64,000 nucleotides of DNA from Melampsora larici-populina 98AG31 (GCF_000204055.1 NW_006768765.1:1593651-1657650); one strand, 5' to 3'. Shown: positions 43,660 to 55,923, numbered from the stretch's first letter. Translations and numbers: made by a program. Notes: generated by a model not told the origin, from the letters alone.

Positions 43660-45046
43660 AACACAGGAATCATCAAGTGTGAAACCCGATTGAGCAAAGT
43701 CGCGGTGTCCGGGTCCGCGACTTTCTTCAATTGTGGATATTGTTTGCCATAGGTTTGCTAGGTTTGCTAGGTTGCATCCAGCTGCCCTCGAGTTGTCCGC
43801 CTGAGCTGCAGTATGTCAACTACAACAGCGCATATGTACATATTTAATGAAGCTGATCATTATACCTTCCTTTATCCTTCTGTTATGCATGTTTTTCCTT
43901 TCAATATCCTCAGACCACTCAAGATCATGTATGAGTCATGAGCTTTATTATGTATATGTTACAAGAGTCTAGACATATGGTACCTCCATTAGTCCATACT
44001 TCAGCCTGAGTGGATGACTATGTAGAGGGTAGCTAGAGACAAGCTTGCAAACCTATGGCAAACCTATGGCAAACAAGATCCGTGATTGAAGGAAGTCGCA
44101 GACCCGGACACCGCAACTTTGCTCAATCCGGTTTCACACTTAGGCCCCGTTTGGGAGCGGTGACAAAGTGTAATGTACTGCAAAAGTGTACTGCATTTTT
44201 GGCCCCAATAATGCAGTAGAGATGAAAACCCGCACTTGTAGTGTGGTACAGTTATAATCTCTGTTTTTGGTCATAATCGTTTGGCAATTCAACACCACTC
44301 GTGCTGATTTTCTCCTGACTGTGGTATGTATGTATGTATACCCACAAAACCTCTGACATCGTTCGTTCTCGATCCACACTCAAACAGACTTAACAATCTT
44401 TTATCATTAATTCACTTGCTCGGTCATTGTAACTCATCAAAAGTTGTGAACCTCATCACCAATCAACTGGAACTTTTCTCTCGTCAAGGAATCATCTTGA
44501 TCATCTTTTTCATATTGTTAGCGAATTTGAAAAGATACATATCCTTTGATATTCATGAGATTGATTGAAGGAGAAACAAGGTTATCAAAGCGAGTGACAG
44601 AATTTGAGAAGCGACGAGATTGATTGAGGGAACGGTGGATTGAAGGAAGAAGTGATAAAGGTACAGTGCGATGAGGTCAATTGACAAACTAATATTGAAC
44701 TCGTGGTTGTCTTCATCTTGAAGTGTGAAGGTGTTGAAGATGGGTTGATAGTGAGTTTTGTAATCGAACGGATGGAAGGAGCCGATGAATTACAAAGGGA
44801 AGGGGAAGAGATCAAATTTGACGAAGTCCCCTTTCACCGTGCGGATTTATTTTTCATAAACAGCTTTTTGTCAATTATCGCAATACCACAGTATTGTCAG
44901 ATTATTGTCTAAATACTGTGGTACAATACTGCAGCAAAATAAGGTACCAAACGTGGTAAGATCATACCACTGTGGTATTGATGCGATTACGAAAATACCG
45001 CGGTAAAATAACCGCTCCCAAACGGGGCCTTAATGATTCCCGCGGT
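43660..45046. mobile_element. TIR element disrupted by a nested MITE
   Basis: Left arm about 43664-43770 and right arm about 44040-44139 plus 45033-45046 are inverted copies (GAATCAT-AAGTGTGAAACC, CGGTGTCCGGGT, TTGTTTGCCATAGGTTTG). A GTAAC repeat flanks it on both sides (43655-43659 and 45047-45051), probably a 5-bp target duplication. The right arm is split by the 887-bp element at 44143-45029. Without the insert it would be about 500 bp. Superfamily unclear. Confidence 0.75.
44143..45029. mobile_element. PIF/Harbinger-like MITE nested in the element above
   Basis: 887 bp with inverted ends GGCCCCGTTTGGGAGCGGT and its complement, flanked by TTA at both ends (44140-44142 and 45030-45032). 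It sits in the right TIR of the older element, so it inserted later. The open frames inside are short and show no transposase motif. Confidence 0.85.
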
Positions 45047-45156
45047 GTAACAGTTAAGACAGTGGTACCTCTGAATCAGTATCTCCACACCTTTGACCCC
45101 GTGAGTCTGTAAAAGCCAGTGAAAAATCTACATTTCTATGGTCAGAATATAAAAAA

Positions 45157-46028
45157 GGATCCCACTATCTAGAGCTCTTGGAACAGTATCCGACGCCCCC
45201 TATGGGGTCGGCCCCGAGGCTACAAATAAATCAGGTGCCCCTTTTCAAAAAGGGGCTCCCGTTACTTATTCTATCATTTATCCTCCACACCTTGATCCCC
45301 TCATGTAACCTCTATGAACTCACACAACGTCAATTGATGATCAAACAAGCCGGCTGAGCCATCATTGTCTCATTGACCAGCCTAATGATAATACCCGGTC
45401 CACTGATTCAGTTCAATCACCTGTGACCAACCTTGGTAGCAGGTTTAGTAACCTTAATCATTTGAGTTTTACAAACTCACTTACTCAAACATTTTTGGAA
45501 ACATATTCTCCTACGCTTGATCCTGATCTTTTGCCCATAGTAGGTATTCTGCTTAAATGATTTCAATCATTAATTTTCAATCATTAATTACATTTTGTAG
45601 TAATATTTCTCAACTTGGACATTAGGTTGTAAACTCTGAAGAACTCAAACAGGACAGTGCAATTGGAAGTGAGATGAAAGAACTGCAGGTTTGTCTTCTT
45701 TTGAATGATCTCCTTCTTGAATCTATTCTAAATACTATTATTTTCTGGAGAGGTAGAGGGTTGTATACAATTTAGGAGCCCTTTCATTTGTTTTCGTGAT
45801 ATTTGCTGCCCCATCAAGGATGGAGGGGCACCAAATACATTATTTAACAATTAAAAAGGGGCTCATTTGCGATTTTGTGCCCTCTTAGGGAGCCCTCCAG
45901 GACCCCTCAAGGTCTGAGCTTGCGAAATATAGGCTAAAAACAGTGGGGTGTCATTGGGTCACGTGGGTTTTCGGGAAAACCTGGGGGGCTCCGGATATCA
46001 GCCGAGGGGGCAATAAATAGTGGGATCC
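45157..46028. mobile_element. Non-autonomous hAT-like element, copy 1
   Basis: 872 bp. Ends GGATCCCACTAT and ATAGTGGGATCC. Flanking 8-mers ATAAAAAA and ATAGAAAA differ at one base and fit an 8-bp target duplication. Subterminal AAAAGGGGCT and GGAGCCC motifs repeat. Same family as 51809-53077. Confidence 0.72.
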
Positions 46029-46032
46029 ATAG

Positions 46033-46492
46033 AAAAATTGACTTTGATCAGGCTGAGAAATTATTTTCAGAATGACAGTGTAAAGAAGTCTTTTGAAATG
46101 GTATTCAGTTTCTCATAAAATCTAGATTTGTGGCCAGCCATAGATTTTGGGCCAAAACTTATGGTTACCAGTCTTGACACAACCCACTATAGTCCACCAG
46201 AGAGGGTGGTCATTTAGTTAGTACAGGAGCTAGAGTGGTCTGGACATGGAGAATTTCACATGACAAAAGCCATGCAAATTTTTCTCTACCTTTGTTTTCT
46301 TTGCACCACAAAAAACCTAGCTTGTCATCTAGGTGTGCTGTAGTCAGTGGGTTGTGTCAAAATTGTGATAAACATAAGTTTTGGCCTGAAATCTACAGCT
46401 GGCCATAATTTTTGTTGAGGAACTGAATACAACTCCAAAAGATTTACACTCTCATTCTGAGGATGATTTCTTAGCTGGATTGAAGACAATTT
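46033..46492. repeat. Long foldback element
   Basis: About 460 bp that fold back along most of their length: AAAAATTGACTT near 46035 pairs with a segment near 46485, GTATTCAGTT (46101) with AACTGAATAC (46420), and GGCCAAAAC (46151) with GTTTTGGCC (46376). It directly follows hAT-like copy 1. Confidence 0.75.
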
Positions 46493-46954
46493 TTTATATT
46501 TTCAAAGGACATATGTCCTCAGCCAAAGTCAAGTATAAGAAGGCGCCTTTCAGCAGGAACAGCTGATCAAATGCCACAGTTGTGGACTTTGGATGTCTAG
46601 AACCAAGGTATGATAGTGATATATTCCTAGATCTAGCTCCAAAGGATGTGATTACAAGATCAATCTTGAATTCTCTGAGGAAAGAATAACAATGAAAAGA
46701 GAAATTGATAACAAAAGGAAAAGGTGAATTATAATAAACACTGATTGCCTACCTAGCTCCAAAGGATGCAATTATGAGAGCAGTATTGAATTCCCTGAGG
46801 AGCAAGTCTGCAGCATGAAGGACTTTGAATACATGAAAAACAATGTAAGGTTGGGGTCTAAGGTCTAAGTGTATATATGGTTATAGTGATATGCTTGTAA
46901 TGATGCTGAAATTGAATGTAGACATCATTACATATTTTCACTGGATTTTACAGA
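46493..46954. other. Intergenic, small duplication
   Basis: CTAGCTCCAAAGGATG with its following sequence occurs at 46633 and again at 46754. No gene. Confidence 0.45.
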
Positions 46955-46961
46955 CTCACAG

Positions 46962-47438
46962 CAACACTGCAACAGTAGCCTTACTGGTATTGTATTGGCA
47001 ATACCCGGTAAGGTATCAAAAAAAACAATACTGTAAAAGTTGGTAGGCAGTAAAGTATTGGTTCACCATTACAATACTGAATATGGTATCAAAACCACAA
47101 TACCACCAAGGACTTACCTTGAGTAAAGTATCTTGAAGCAATACTGATATGTATACTTGATAAATTATTGGTCTTTGCACCACAATACCAATACCGTACT
47201 AGGTATCTAAGCCTAAATGTGACAAATGATTTGACCAATACTTCTCCATCAACTACTGGGTAAAGTATTGGTTTTCTGATACTTCACTTTATACCATATC
47301 AAAATCAATGATACCCTCCAAAGGAGCTGAGAGTAAAGTAACGGGCCAACCAATACTAAGTACCAAGTTACTTATACTGGAAAAAACAATACTTTACCGT
47401 TACTTTACTGGAAAAATAAAGTAACTGTGGCAGTGTTG
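46962..47438. mobile_element. MITE with CAACACTGC ends
   Basis: 477 bp. Ends CAACACTGC and GCAGTGTTG, flanked by an exact CTCACAG repeat (46955-46961 and 47439-47445). The interior is rich in GTATTG and CAATAC motifs in both orientations. The 7-bp duplication leaves the superfamily open (hAT usually 8). Confidence 0.75.
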
Positions 47439-47445
47439 CTCACAG

Positions 47446-48045
47446 GGTCAAAGTTGTGGAGCTACTGATTCAGAGTTACCACTGTCTTGACACAAGCAAC
47501 CATACTTTGTTTGCTCATTTTTTGGTTTTGCATATTCTTGGTGTTCAACACAAAGGCTTGTTATATACATATAGTGTGTAATGACATAACAATTGCACTT
47601 TAAAAGAATGTTTTTGTCCAAGTGTCATAGAGTGTCATCCCTGGGTACATACACATGTACCCAAAGGCTAACTTGTGAATATAACTATCACTTATGAAAC
47701 TCAATTACATGTACATATATCTTAGGAACATATGTAACTTGTAATAAAATATGTATAAAACATTAATTACATATATACATACTCAAGAACTAATATGTAA
47801 CATATAAGATTACATACAAAAACAATAGTAACATCTCATAAATCAGTATCAAGAGTTAAAATGCTTATATTGCATAAATTACTTAATGATTACTGACATA
47901 ACATTAAGTGTAATTAATTATAAAAATGATATAAATATTAATTATAAACCTAATATTGTAACACTTGTGTATATCACAATATTAGGTTCAGAGAGCTGAA
48001 TATATAAACCAACACCCAGTTCATCCTCAGAAGGAAAACCAAGTT
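47446..48045. other. AT-rich intergenic stretch
   Basis: Alternating ACATATAT-type sequence (47700-47830) and a hairpin built on CCTAATATTGTA near 47950-47990. No gene. Confidence 0.5.
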
Positions 48046-48686
48046 TATACCACTGTAAACATCATTCAACTTCCCCAATTTGGCAGAGGAAAATGATTAA
48101 TAGTACAGTTTTTCATAAAAGAATCTAATACCGCACACCTGGGCCATTTCACCCACACTACATATGTGCAGCAAGCTAAGTCAATAGTTGTCTATCATGT
48201 ACATACAGGTCTGCTCAGTTTTTTGCCCATCAGAATAAATAAATCACATGTTATACCACATGTAACTTTTTCGACTTTGAATTTTTTTTCCCAAAAATTC
48301 ACTACATATAATTCTGTAGCTGCTCAGGCAATATTGTTGAAGCTATGTCTTAGTAACAGAAAGTGTGTTACATGCAGTTGAGTTGATGAGATCACACCAA
48401 AACATTGAGTCAGTGTATGTAGTCAATCTTTTGGAAGCTTTTTTCAATCTGAAAGAAGTTACAGCATGTATTACATATGAATAACTTGTCCTGATGAGCA
48501 GATAACTGAGCAGAACTGTATGTACATGATAACCACATATTCACTGAGCCTGCTACACATATGTAGTGTGGGTGTTATGGCTCAGGTGTGGAGTGATAGA
48601 CCATTTTATGACAAATCATACTCCCAATCATTTTTCCCTGCCCACTTGGGGAACCCGAATAATGTCTGCAGTGTACATACCACTTT
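48046..48686. mobile_element. MITE with TIRs of about 130 bp
   Basis: Inverted arms contain CACCCACACTACATATGTG at the left (48150-48168) and CACATATGTAGTGTGGGTG at the right (48555-48573), and extend outwards with the same order of motifs (GGAAAATGATT and AATCATTTTTCC). The outer ends are not sharp, so no duplication was assigned. Confidence 0.65.
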
Positions 48687-49456
48687 CTAAAGAACCATCA
48701 AGAGTTCAATTAGAATAATAATCAAGAGTATTACAATTAGTAATACTAGTGATTAATTCTATTCCCCTTGATCTTTCCTGACTAGATCCTAGTAAGTTAT
48801 ACACTTCCTTTCTGGATCCTCTACTTCCCCTAAGTAGTTTCAATACTAGGTTGGTGACCTCTAAGATAATAACCATTAGGTTGGTGACCTCTAAGAGATA
48901 ACCAAGATAGTGATCTTCATAATCACTCTTTATCCAATTACCAAGAAGGATATTGGAGAACATTGGGATCCTGTTCTCATCCATTAACTAATTGTAAATA
49001 AAACCTCTTCTTTGAGAGTCAACTAACTGTAGTCTGCCAGGATTTGTCCCAGCAGACTCTTAGTTGTTAACCTTCCATTTTATCTTCCCCTTTCTCATCA
49101 TCCTCTTCTCCCTTTGTAACTAGTTTGACAGTTGAAATACAATAATCATTATTATACTTCATTGTAAACTACTCTCAGTACCACCTTTTAGTGAGTGTAG
49201 CCTCCTTTGAAAGAGTCACTACCCTCACATAGAGTGTCACAGCATTATTTCATGCACCAGATTGGTGCACTTCCAAATTCCGCTCTGTGATCACACAAAT
49301 TGCTAGATTACTGGGAAGGCCACCTGGTTTTCCCAGAATTCCAAAGCTTGATCACTCTGTTATTGGCTGGAAGTAAACCACATCATCTTCAAGGCAAGTA
49401 GTTCTCTGCCCCCTTGCCTTCTTAAATTTCTTATGCATGGACCAGATGGCAAACCT
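48687..49456. other. Intergenic, short tandem duplication
   Basis: TAGGTTGGTGACCTCTAAGA is duplicated (48847 and 48878). A 92-codon minus-strand frame spans the duplication but shows no protein features. Confidence 0.45.
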
Positions 49457-49597
49457 CACTGCCAGCATTAAAGAGGTTCCCAGATGTGAATATGGGTCAT
49501 AGGAATCAGACAGCCTTTGTGACTACATATATCACAAAGGCGGTCTGATCCCTACGACCCATGTTCCCATCTAGGAACCTCTTTAATGCTGACAGTG
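49457..49597. repeat. Compact foldback MITE
   Basis: A 141-nt inverted repeat: CAGCATTAAAGAGGTTCC at the left pairs with GGAACCTCTTTAATGCTG at the right, continuing through GGGTCATAGG and CCTACGACCC to a centre near 49528. Confidence 0.85.
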
Positions 49598-49730
49598 CCT
49601 GGGCTAGACAGACCCTTGTTGGGATGATGGACTTTGAGTGTGTATCTTCTACATAACACCTTGGCTGGCTTTTTGTGGCAACACAAAAGTTCTTCCAAAT
49701 GCATTGTGCACTGGTCTTTGAACTACTATG

Positions 49731-51091
49731 ACAGGGGCAAAAACAGATGCTCACATAGGGGTGAGCATAGAAATTTTTGTGTTTTTTTCCAACATTTGTT
49801 CAAATTTACCACCAAATTCTTTCCCTTTTCATTCCTATTGCTTCCTGCTTGTCAGCTGATTACATGATCAATAGGAACTGAGAAGAAGAACCAAGCCTTC
49901 CTCAGGCTTCTTTGCTAAGGAACAAAGCCTGAGGAAGGGCCATTTTATCTGCTCAGCTGATCCTGAGCAGCATCCCCCTATTGAGTAGGCTCCAAGGGAT
50001 GCCACTAAGAATTTGCTTAGAGGCTGATATGAACTAAATTCCTCAGCTGATCCTGTGCAGCATCCTTTGGATGGATCACGGAGGGTCAGCCCTGCCTCAG
50101 GCTCCTCAGCTCTGGAATAAAGCCCAAGGTTGATCTGCTCAGTTCGTCCCAGCTGCTCAGCTAATCCTCAGTTGCATCTTGGGGATAAAAAGGATTCAAA
50201 ATATGTCACTGGTGCTTAACTGAGAGGCTGCTCAGTCTGTCTCAGACCCTCAGCTAATCCTCAGTGGAATCCCATGGATCATATTGGTCCAGAGTATGTC
50301 ACTCAGAGTTAGCCAAGCAGATGAGCCAGACCTTCCTCAGGCTTCTTTTCTGAGGAATGAAGCCTGAGGAAGACCTGATTTATCTGCCAAGTTACTTTTG
50401 GTTGTGTGATCAACAGCTTGATCCAGGGGACGCCACTTAGGGTTAACTGAGTGGCTGAGATCAACTGAGCAGATGGGCTGACTCTTTTGTCAGGCTTCAT
50501 TCCTTAGCAGGAAAGGCTGGCCCATACATGATGCAGCCAATGGATGCTACTGAGTATTAGCTGAGCAGCTGAGATGGAACAACCCCTGTGCAGGCTTCTT
50601 CACTAAGAAATAAATCCTGAGGAAGGTATAGTTCATCTGCTCATTTTCATTTTGGATAAATTTCTGAGTATTCAATGACTCATGAGCTGATCCTGAGTAC
50701 TCATCCAAGATGGAAATGAGTCTCCTCCAGAAATGTGCACTGCCAACATAGATGCCCTGGGTCAAGTTATCCGAGGCATCATTGAAGGCAAATCCTCAGA
50801 GGCAAATCCTTGGACAGACCTTGTCCAAGTTTTCCATCCGAGGTATTCTTTTGCGCTGAGAATTGCCTTGGATCAAAACCTCAGGAAGCTGAGGTCCAAG
50901 GATACCTTGGATTGAAAAATCCGAGGTTATGTTGGCAGTGGTGAAGCTCAATATGAGCAAAACAGGCTGATCACCTGAACATGACCAAAGTTTCCGACTT
51001 CAAGAATCTGAAAGAAAAAGAACCTTTTTTGGAGAATTCAGGAAAGTGAGCTATTCTCACCCCTATTGTGAGCGTCTATTTTGGCCCCTGT
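49731..51091. mobile_element. TIR element with an internal hairpin array
   Basis: 1361 bp. Ends ACAGGGGCAAAA and TTTTGGCCCCTGT, followed inwards by GATGCTCACATAGGGGTGAG-like sequence at both ends. Inside, a palindromic unit (CCTTCCTCAGGCTTC..GAAGCCTGAGGAAGG type) recurs at about 49893, 50330 and 50590 with weaker copies between, alternating with CTCAGCTGATCCTGAG units. A CACTA-like MITE (50738-50940) is nested in it. The same end is present as a fragment at 23494. Confidence 0.72.
50738..50940. mobile_element. CACTA-like MITE, copy 1
   Basis: 203 bp. Ends CACTGCCAACATA and TATGTTGGCAGTG with a GTG duplication on both sides (50735-50737 and 50941-50943). CACTG ends and 3-bp duplications are typical of EnSpm/CACTA. 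The internal CCGAGG and CCTCGG blocks fold. Confidence 0.8.
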
Positions 51092-51369
51092 GTATAAAGA
51101 GCTCCATCAATCCCTACAATTTGCCACTCATCCTCTCATCATCATCACTAGTTTCATTTAAGTTTTCTGCCTTTGTACCAATACCATTTGCATTGCAAAT
51201 ATCTTGAATACAAATCTTCAGCTTTCTTTCTTCATACGTCTTTGTCCACAAACTTTCACAAAGAATTACAAGATGAGCTTCACTTTGATCAGCCTTGTGG
51301 TCTTGCTAAGCACCTCAGCATATCATGGGTCAAGCATTGGACCACAATCTTGTGTGGTCAGTAAATACC
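51092..51369. other. Spacer between MITEs
   Basis: No gene is supported; no repeat end was seen. Confidence 0.4.
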
Positions 51370-51575
51370 CACTGCCAGCATAGATGCCTTGGGTTGAGAA
51401 ATCCGAGGCATCATCGGAGGCAAATCCTCGGACAGACCTTGTCCAAGGTTTTTGCCCGAGGTATTTTTTTGCCCGGAGAATTACCTCGGATCAAAACCTC
51501 GGGAAGCTTCTGTCCAAGGTTTTGCATCCAAGGATACCTCGTATTTTGTAATCCGAGGTAAATATGTTGGTGGTG
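51370..51575. mobile_element. CACTA-like MITE, copy 2
   Basis: 206 bp, same family as 50738-50940 and in the same orientation. Ends CACTGCCAGCATA and TATGTTGGTGGTG, with ACC duplicated (51367-51369 and 51576-51578). Confidence 0.8.
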
Positions 51576-51808
51576 ACCTGTGTAAAAGTTTGTGAAGTCA
51601 TGCATTTCCAAAGTATGCTATGTAGATTGTATTAATTCAAGTGTCAAAGTGCAGTTTATGGATTGGGACATTTGACCAAACCAAATGGTTCCATATCCAA
51701 TTGACCCATGAGGATAGCACAGATCTATGAACTGATAGGATGTTTTTTGATGTGAGATCAAATGAATTGGTCAAAAGTTGAATCAGGTGAACTGGTCTTA
51801 TTAATGAT

Positions 51809-53077
51809 GGGTCCCACTAGTTAGAGCCCTTGGAGCAGTATCTGGTTGGACACCACTCCAGGCTACAAAAAAATCAGCAGCCCCTTCTTTAAAAAGGGGC
51901 TCCTTGTAAAAAAAATGGGGCTTCCTCCTTATTACAAAATTGACCACTGCTTATCCTCCATTGATCTCACCATTTTGTTTTGTACATGTTACATATGTTG
52001 TACAGTAGAGTATAAGGATGAAAGTAAGAAACTAGTTCAAAGTGAAAGCAAAGTTTCTCAGTTTACTATATCATCCAACAAGCCACTATTGAGCACGAGT
52101 ACACAAGTTGGTAGGCATGACATAAACATGTCTCAAATTAAAGGACCACATACATGGGCATAGGGGGTTCATACAACATGAGGGAGAATTGAGGGAGACT
52201 ATTGACTCTGAGACCACAAATTCAATTGCACTTGATATTTGCACTTAGGCTTCAGTCAAGAGGATTGGGTTATACCATATCAATCCAGAAAGAATTCTAA
52301 ATGGGATTCAGTGTGTTTGTGAGGATGAATATCTTTAATGTGAATCAAAAGTACATAAGTGTTGGTCAAATTATTGACCGTACCAGATAAGGCTACACTA
52401 ACCAATTCACAATCATCAAGAATCTTTCCAGTTGTGATCAAACAGATTCCTTTGAGTCTTGATTTACCAGGCCAGTTGTGAGAAATATGAGTTTTAAGTC
52501 GAGGTACTTCATTCTTCAAGGGGTGAATTTTGATAGTGTGATCTTTATGAAAAAGGCAAATCAAATCCATAGCAGTAAGTTTCAGTAATACCAAGAGCAA
52601 CAAGTTGGTTTAAGAGATAAGAATGAGCAAATAATTAAATAAGCAAGAGGACTGATTGCTGGGCTTGAAGTTTGCATTGAGAATTGGAACCTTTGGGGAG
52701 GTGATGAGACAAACTAAGACCATAGGTCATAAAGCAAGATAAGCCCAGCAAGTGAATAGATACCTACGTATATGTATGCTCCCCTTCCTTGAGGGGCCAA
52801 TGTCTGTGCAGTCACGGGGCCGGTCCGGGCGCAAAAGAACCCAGGTGCCCTTTTGTTTGTTTCAAAACATGTTTCTTGCCCATCAAGGATGGAAGGGCAC
52901 CAAACAGGTCAAATTAAGGGCTCAATTGCAAGGTTGTGCCCTCTTAAAGGAGCCCTCAAGGTCCAACTCTGCCAAATTTTGGCTGATAACGCTTGGGTAT
53001 CAACAGGCCACACAGGTATTGATCAAAACCCAAGGGGCGCCAGATATCTCTCAAGGGGGCTCTAAATAGTGGGATCC
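51809..53077. mobile_element. Non-autonomous hAT-like element, copy 2
   Basis: 1269 bp. Ends GGGTCCCACTAGTTAGAGCC and its near-complement GGGCTCTAAATAGTGGGATCC-like right end. Flanked by TTAATGAT and TTAATGAC (one mismatch), an 8-bp target duplication as in hAT. It is longer than copy 1 but also lacks any transposase motif. Confidence 0.78.
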
Positions 53078-53334
53078 TTAATGACAAAAGATCAAAACAA
53101 AATTTAATGACCAGACTTGTATTTGAGAATTCCTATATACAACATGAAATTAAGGAATCTGGGGTCTCATCAGAAGAAGACCTATCAAGCCTTTTGTTTA
53201 TTAGAAAGACTCAAATGAAAAGTTGATTTCTAGAACAAATGGTGACTAATAATCAAAAATTGTTTTGATAAAGAAGAAAAAGAGAAACAAAATACATAAA
53301 ATATAAAAGTGAGATCTTATACTAAATGATAATA

Positions 53335-53720
53335 GGGGGTTTCAAGTCAATAAATTTACGGTATTTTACAGTCCAACAAGTTGTCCGATGTTGCAAAGTA
53401 TACCGTAAATTTTAAAAAATCAGGACACCTTTTTAGGTGTCCCGAATGGTGTTGACCGTATATTTGCAGAAAAAAACCCACTGTAAAATTTAAAAAACTT
53501 GTCCGTTTTTTAAAAAGTTTCACAAAAAATTGGGGAAAGTTTTTTACAGTACTGTGCTGTAAAAACTTTTCCCAATTTGTAAAAAAGGGCCGTAAAAATT
53601 TCTTTTGGATCTCCTTCTGAGCAGCAGATTTACGCAAATTTGCGTAAATTTGCTGCTCAAAAAAATTTGGGAAAAGTTTTTTACCATAAAAGTAGTAAAA
53701 TATTTTGACTTGAGCCCCCC
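53335..53720. mobile_element. MITE with GGGGGTTTCAAGTC ends
   Basis: 386 bp. Left end GGGGGTTTCAAGTCAA, right end TTGACTTGAGCCCCCC. TAATA is present on both sides (53330-53334 and 53721-53725). Nested short palindromes lie inside (for example the ATTTACGCAAATTTGCGTAAAT stem near 53629). A related sequence occurs at 63599. Confidence 0.72.
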
Positions 53721-53725
53721 TAATA

Positions 53726-54389
53726 ATGAAATTAGGTATGTCATGATCATACCTGAAAAACCCATACCTGTAATTATCCTATGTAATCTCATCCATCACA
53801 ACAACAAATTTATGTGCATAACAACCTAAAATCATGATAGCTAGACCAGGGATGTCAAATAGAAAAGAAAATGTGTAAATAATGTTGCACAACCTACAAG
53901 ATGTTGACTTTTGTGTAGAAATCCTGTTCAAGCCATCTGGCATCTGAACTTCAACATATTCCTCATTTTTGTAACTCAAATTTAGAGCTCCTGGTCAATG
54001 AATGGATCTGGGAAAATATGATCATCAGTTTTCCTTTATAGAACTGCCCTAGCCAACAGAGTCAAACCTTACCCACCTACTTCATCAACTTTTTGTTGGC
54101 AATGGCTGATACATATTACATACATGCTGATACATATAGCCGGTTGTAGATAGCCGGGTATCAGGCCTCGGATAATACCCGAGAACCGTCCTCAGACCAG
54201 GTATCCGATACTCGGGTCCTATGCGGGATGCCGAGCTTTGCCGAGCTCGGCCATCAGGTTGGCATTGAGCATGAGTTGTTGAACCTTGTTGAACCAAACC
54301 ATACGAAGCACACTGCCTCCGATTTCGACCAACTCACGGTTCAAAAAACGATTAGATTTCAGGAATATCAAGGTACACATTTCAAAGTG
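53726..54389. other. Region upstream of the adenylate kinase gene
   Basis: No separate gene is supported. An inverted-repeat patch with GCCGGGTATC and GATACTCGGG lies at about 54140-54215. The promoter of the kinase gene should be in the right-hand part. The kinase frame is open upstream to 54228 without a good start context. Confidence 0.45.
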
Positions 54390-55923
54390 ATGATCAGGCT
54401 AGGCTCCACCCAACTTTCCCGAACCCTACCCTCAATTTCCATTGGAACAGATGCGTTCAGAGTATCTCATCTCAATCAAGTGCCCAGCCTTTCTCGTTTG
54501 TTTCATGACGTCAGAACTCAGCATCAGGCCTTGACGAGTAATGGTCGCATGAGAATGATAATGTTGGGCCCCCCAGTTTAGTTTCAAGAATCCCATTAAT
54601 CTTCCAACCTGTTTCTTCTACTTCAGAGCTTTCCCTACTGATGTCAGAAAGATGACATTCTTACTCCATCCAATTATCAAAAATGTACATAGGGATCGGG
54701 AAAAGGAACTCATTGCAGTAAATTGATATCAACCTTCAATCCTTCTTTGATTGGAACTGGCGATTTACTTAGGTGGAATGTAAATAATCATACCGAACTT
54801 GGTAAACTGGCGGAAAACTACATCTCACGTGGAGGTGAGTGATGCTGGATGACTCAAAAATAAGAACCGGTACTGTTCTTGGCACCTTAATACACAGCTC
54901 CATGTATTAAACCTGACGAGGAAGAATGTCTCGATACTCGATTTTGGGGAATGTTATAATTAGATTTACTACCAGATGATGTCATTCTCGAGCTAGTGAA
55001 ACCGGAACTTCGTCAACTAGCTGATCGAGTCAGTCATCACTCATTGCTTTGCTATTTTCTTTTTGTTTATTTGAGTAACTGTTCTCTGGGAATACTATTA
55101 CTGATCATGATTGATGTTTTGATTCTCGAAGGATTGGATCTTAGATGGGTTTCCTCGCACAAGAGCTCAAGCCATTAAGCTTGATAAATTTCTCAAGGAA
55201 GAATTGAAAGACGAACTTAATGTAATCATTGCTTTACACGTACCTGACGATATCATTCTACATAGAATATCAGGTTCGTCTTCGAACATGATCGAGTATC
55301 TGATGCAACTTAGCTCAGGAGTGTGCCGCTAAATTGTTGGCCGCCTTGATCATTCATAGGGAGATGGATCCATGGCCCATCAGGAAGGGTATACAATGTA
55401 TGTTTTGATCACAACATGAGATCCGAAGACGAGTCAACGAAATTGAGCCTAGTTGAGCAACAGACTGAAAAGTGGTTGATTTCTGCTCTTCCTACCATGT
55501 CATTCTAGACAACCTATAACCCTCCGAAAGTCGAAGGATTAGACGACGTGACTGGAGACCCCCTTATCAAACGAAAAGATGATACAGTCGAAGTCTTTGC
55601 GAATCGATTAAATTCGTTCCACGAAGAGAATGAACCAATGCTCAACTATTACGAATATCAAACATTCCTCAAGTCCTCTTCTGCTTCACAGGAACCATCA
55701 ACTACAGACAAGTGCAAAAAGCTTATCCATCTGTCTGGTCATACGAGCGATGATATCTGGCCTCAAATATATGAACATGTACAAGAACGTGTAAGTGCGA
55801 TTTAAGTTACTTTCCCACGTCATCTGACTACCACTGTTCAAAGTTTTGAGCGGTCTAATTATGATTTCCTCGTATCCTATCTAGTTTCCTCATCTCAAAC
55901 CTGAAAGCAATCCAAAGTCATGA
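54390..55923 (+). CDS. ADK2: Adenylate kinase, mitochondrial AK3/ADK2 type (297 aa, seven exons)
   Basis: Exons 54390-54575, 54693-54834, 54964-55028, 55132-55273, 55360-55397, 55509-55790 and 55885-55923 join in frame to 297 aa. The enzyme transfers phosphate between a nucleoside triphosphate and AMP; AK3/ADK2-type members prefer GTP and act in the mitochondrial matrix. The first 50 residues are Arg- and Ser-rich with no acidic cluster, fitting a mitochondrial presequence. The P-loop reads MLGPPGSGKGTHC and is split by intron 1. Then come TGDLLRWNV and LPDDVILELVKPEL (NMP-binding), WILDGFPRTRAQA, and the zinc-free LID with GRWIHGPSGRVYN and YNPPKVEGLDDVTGDP. The C-terminal part has KRKDDTVEVFANRL. 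The donor of intron 1 (GTTTAG) is weak, while the other donors are ordinary. No break was found. Confidence 0.92.
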
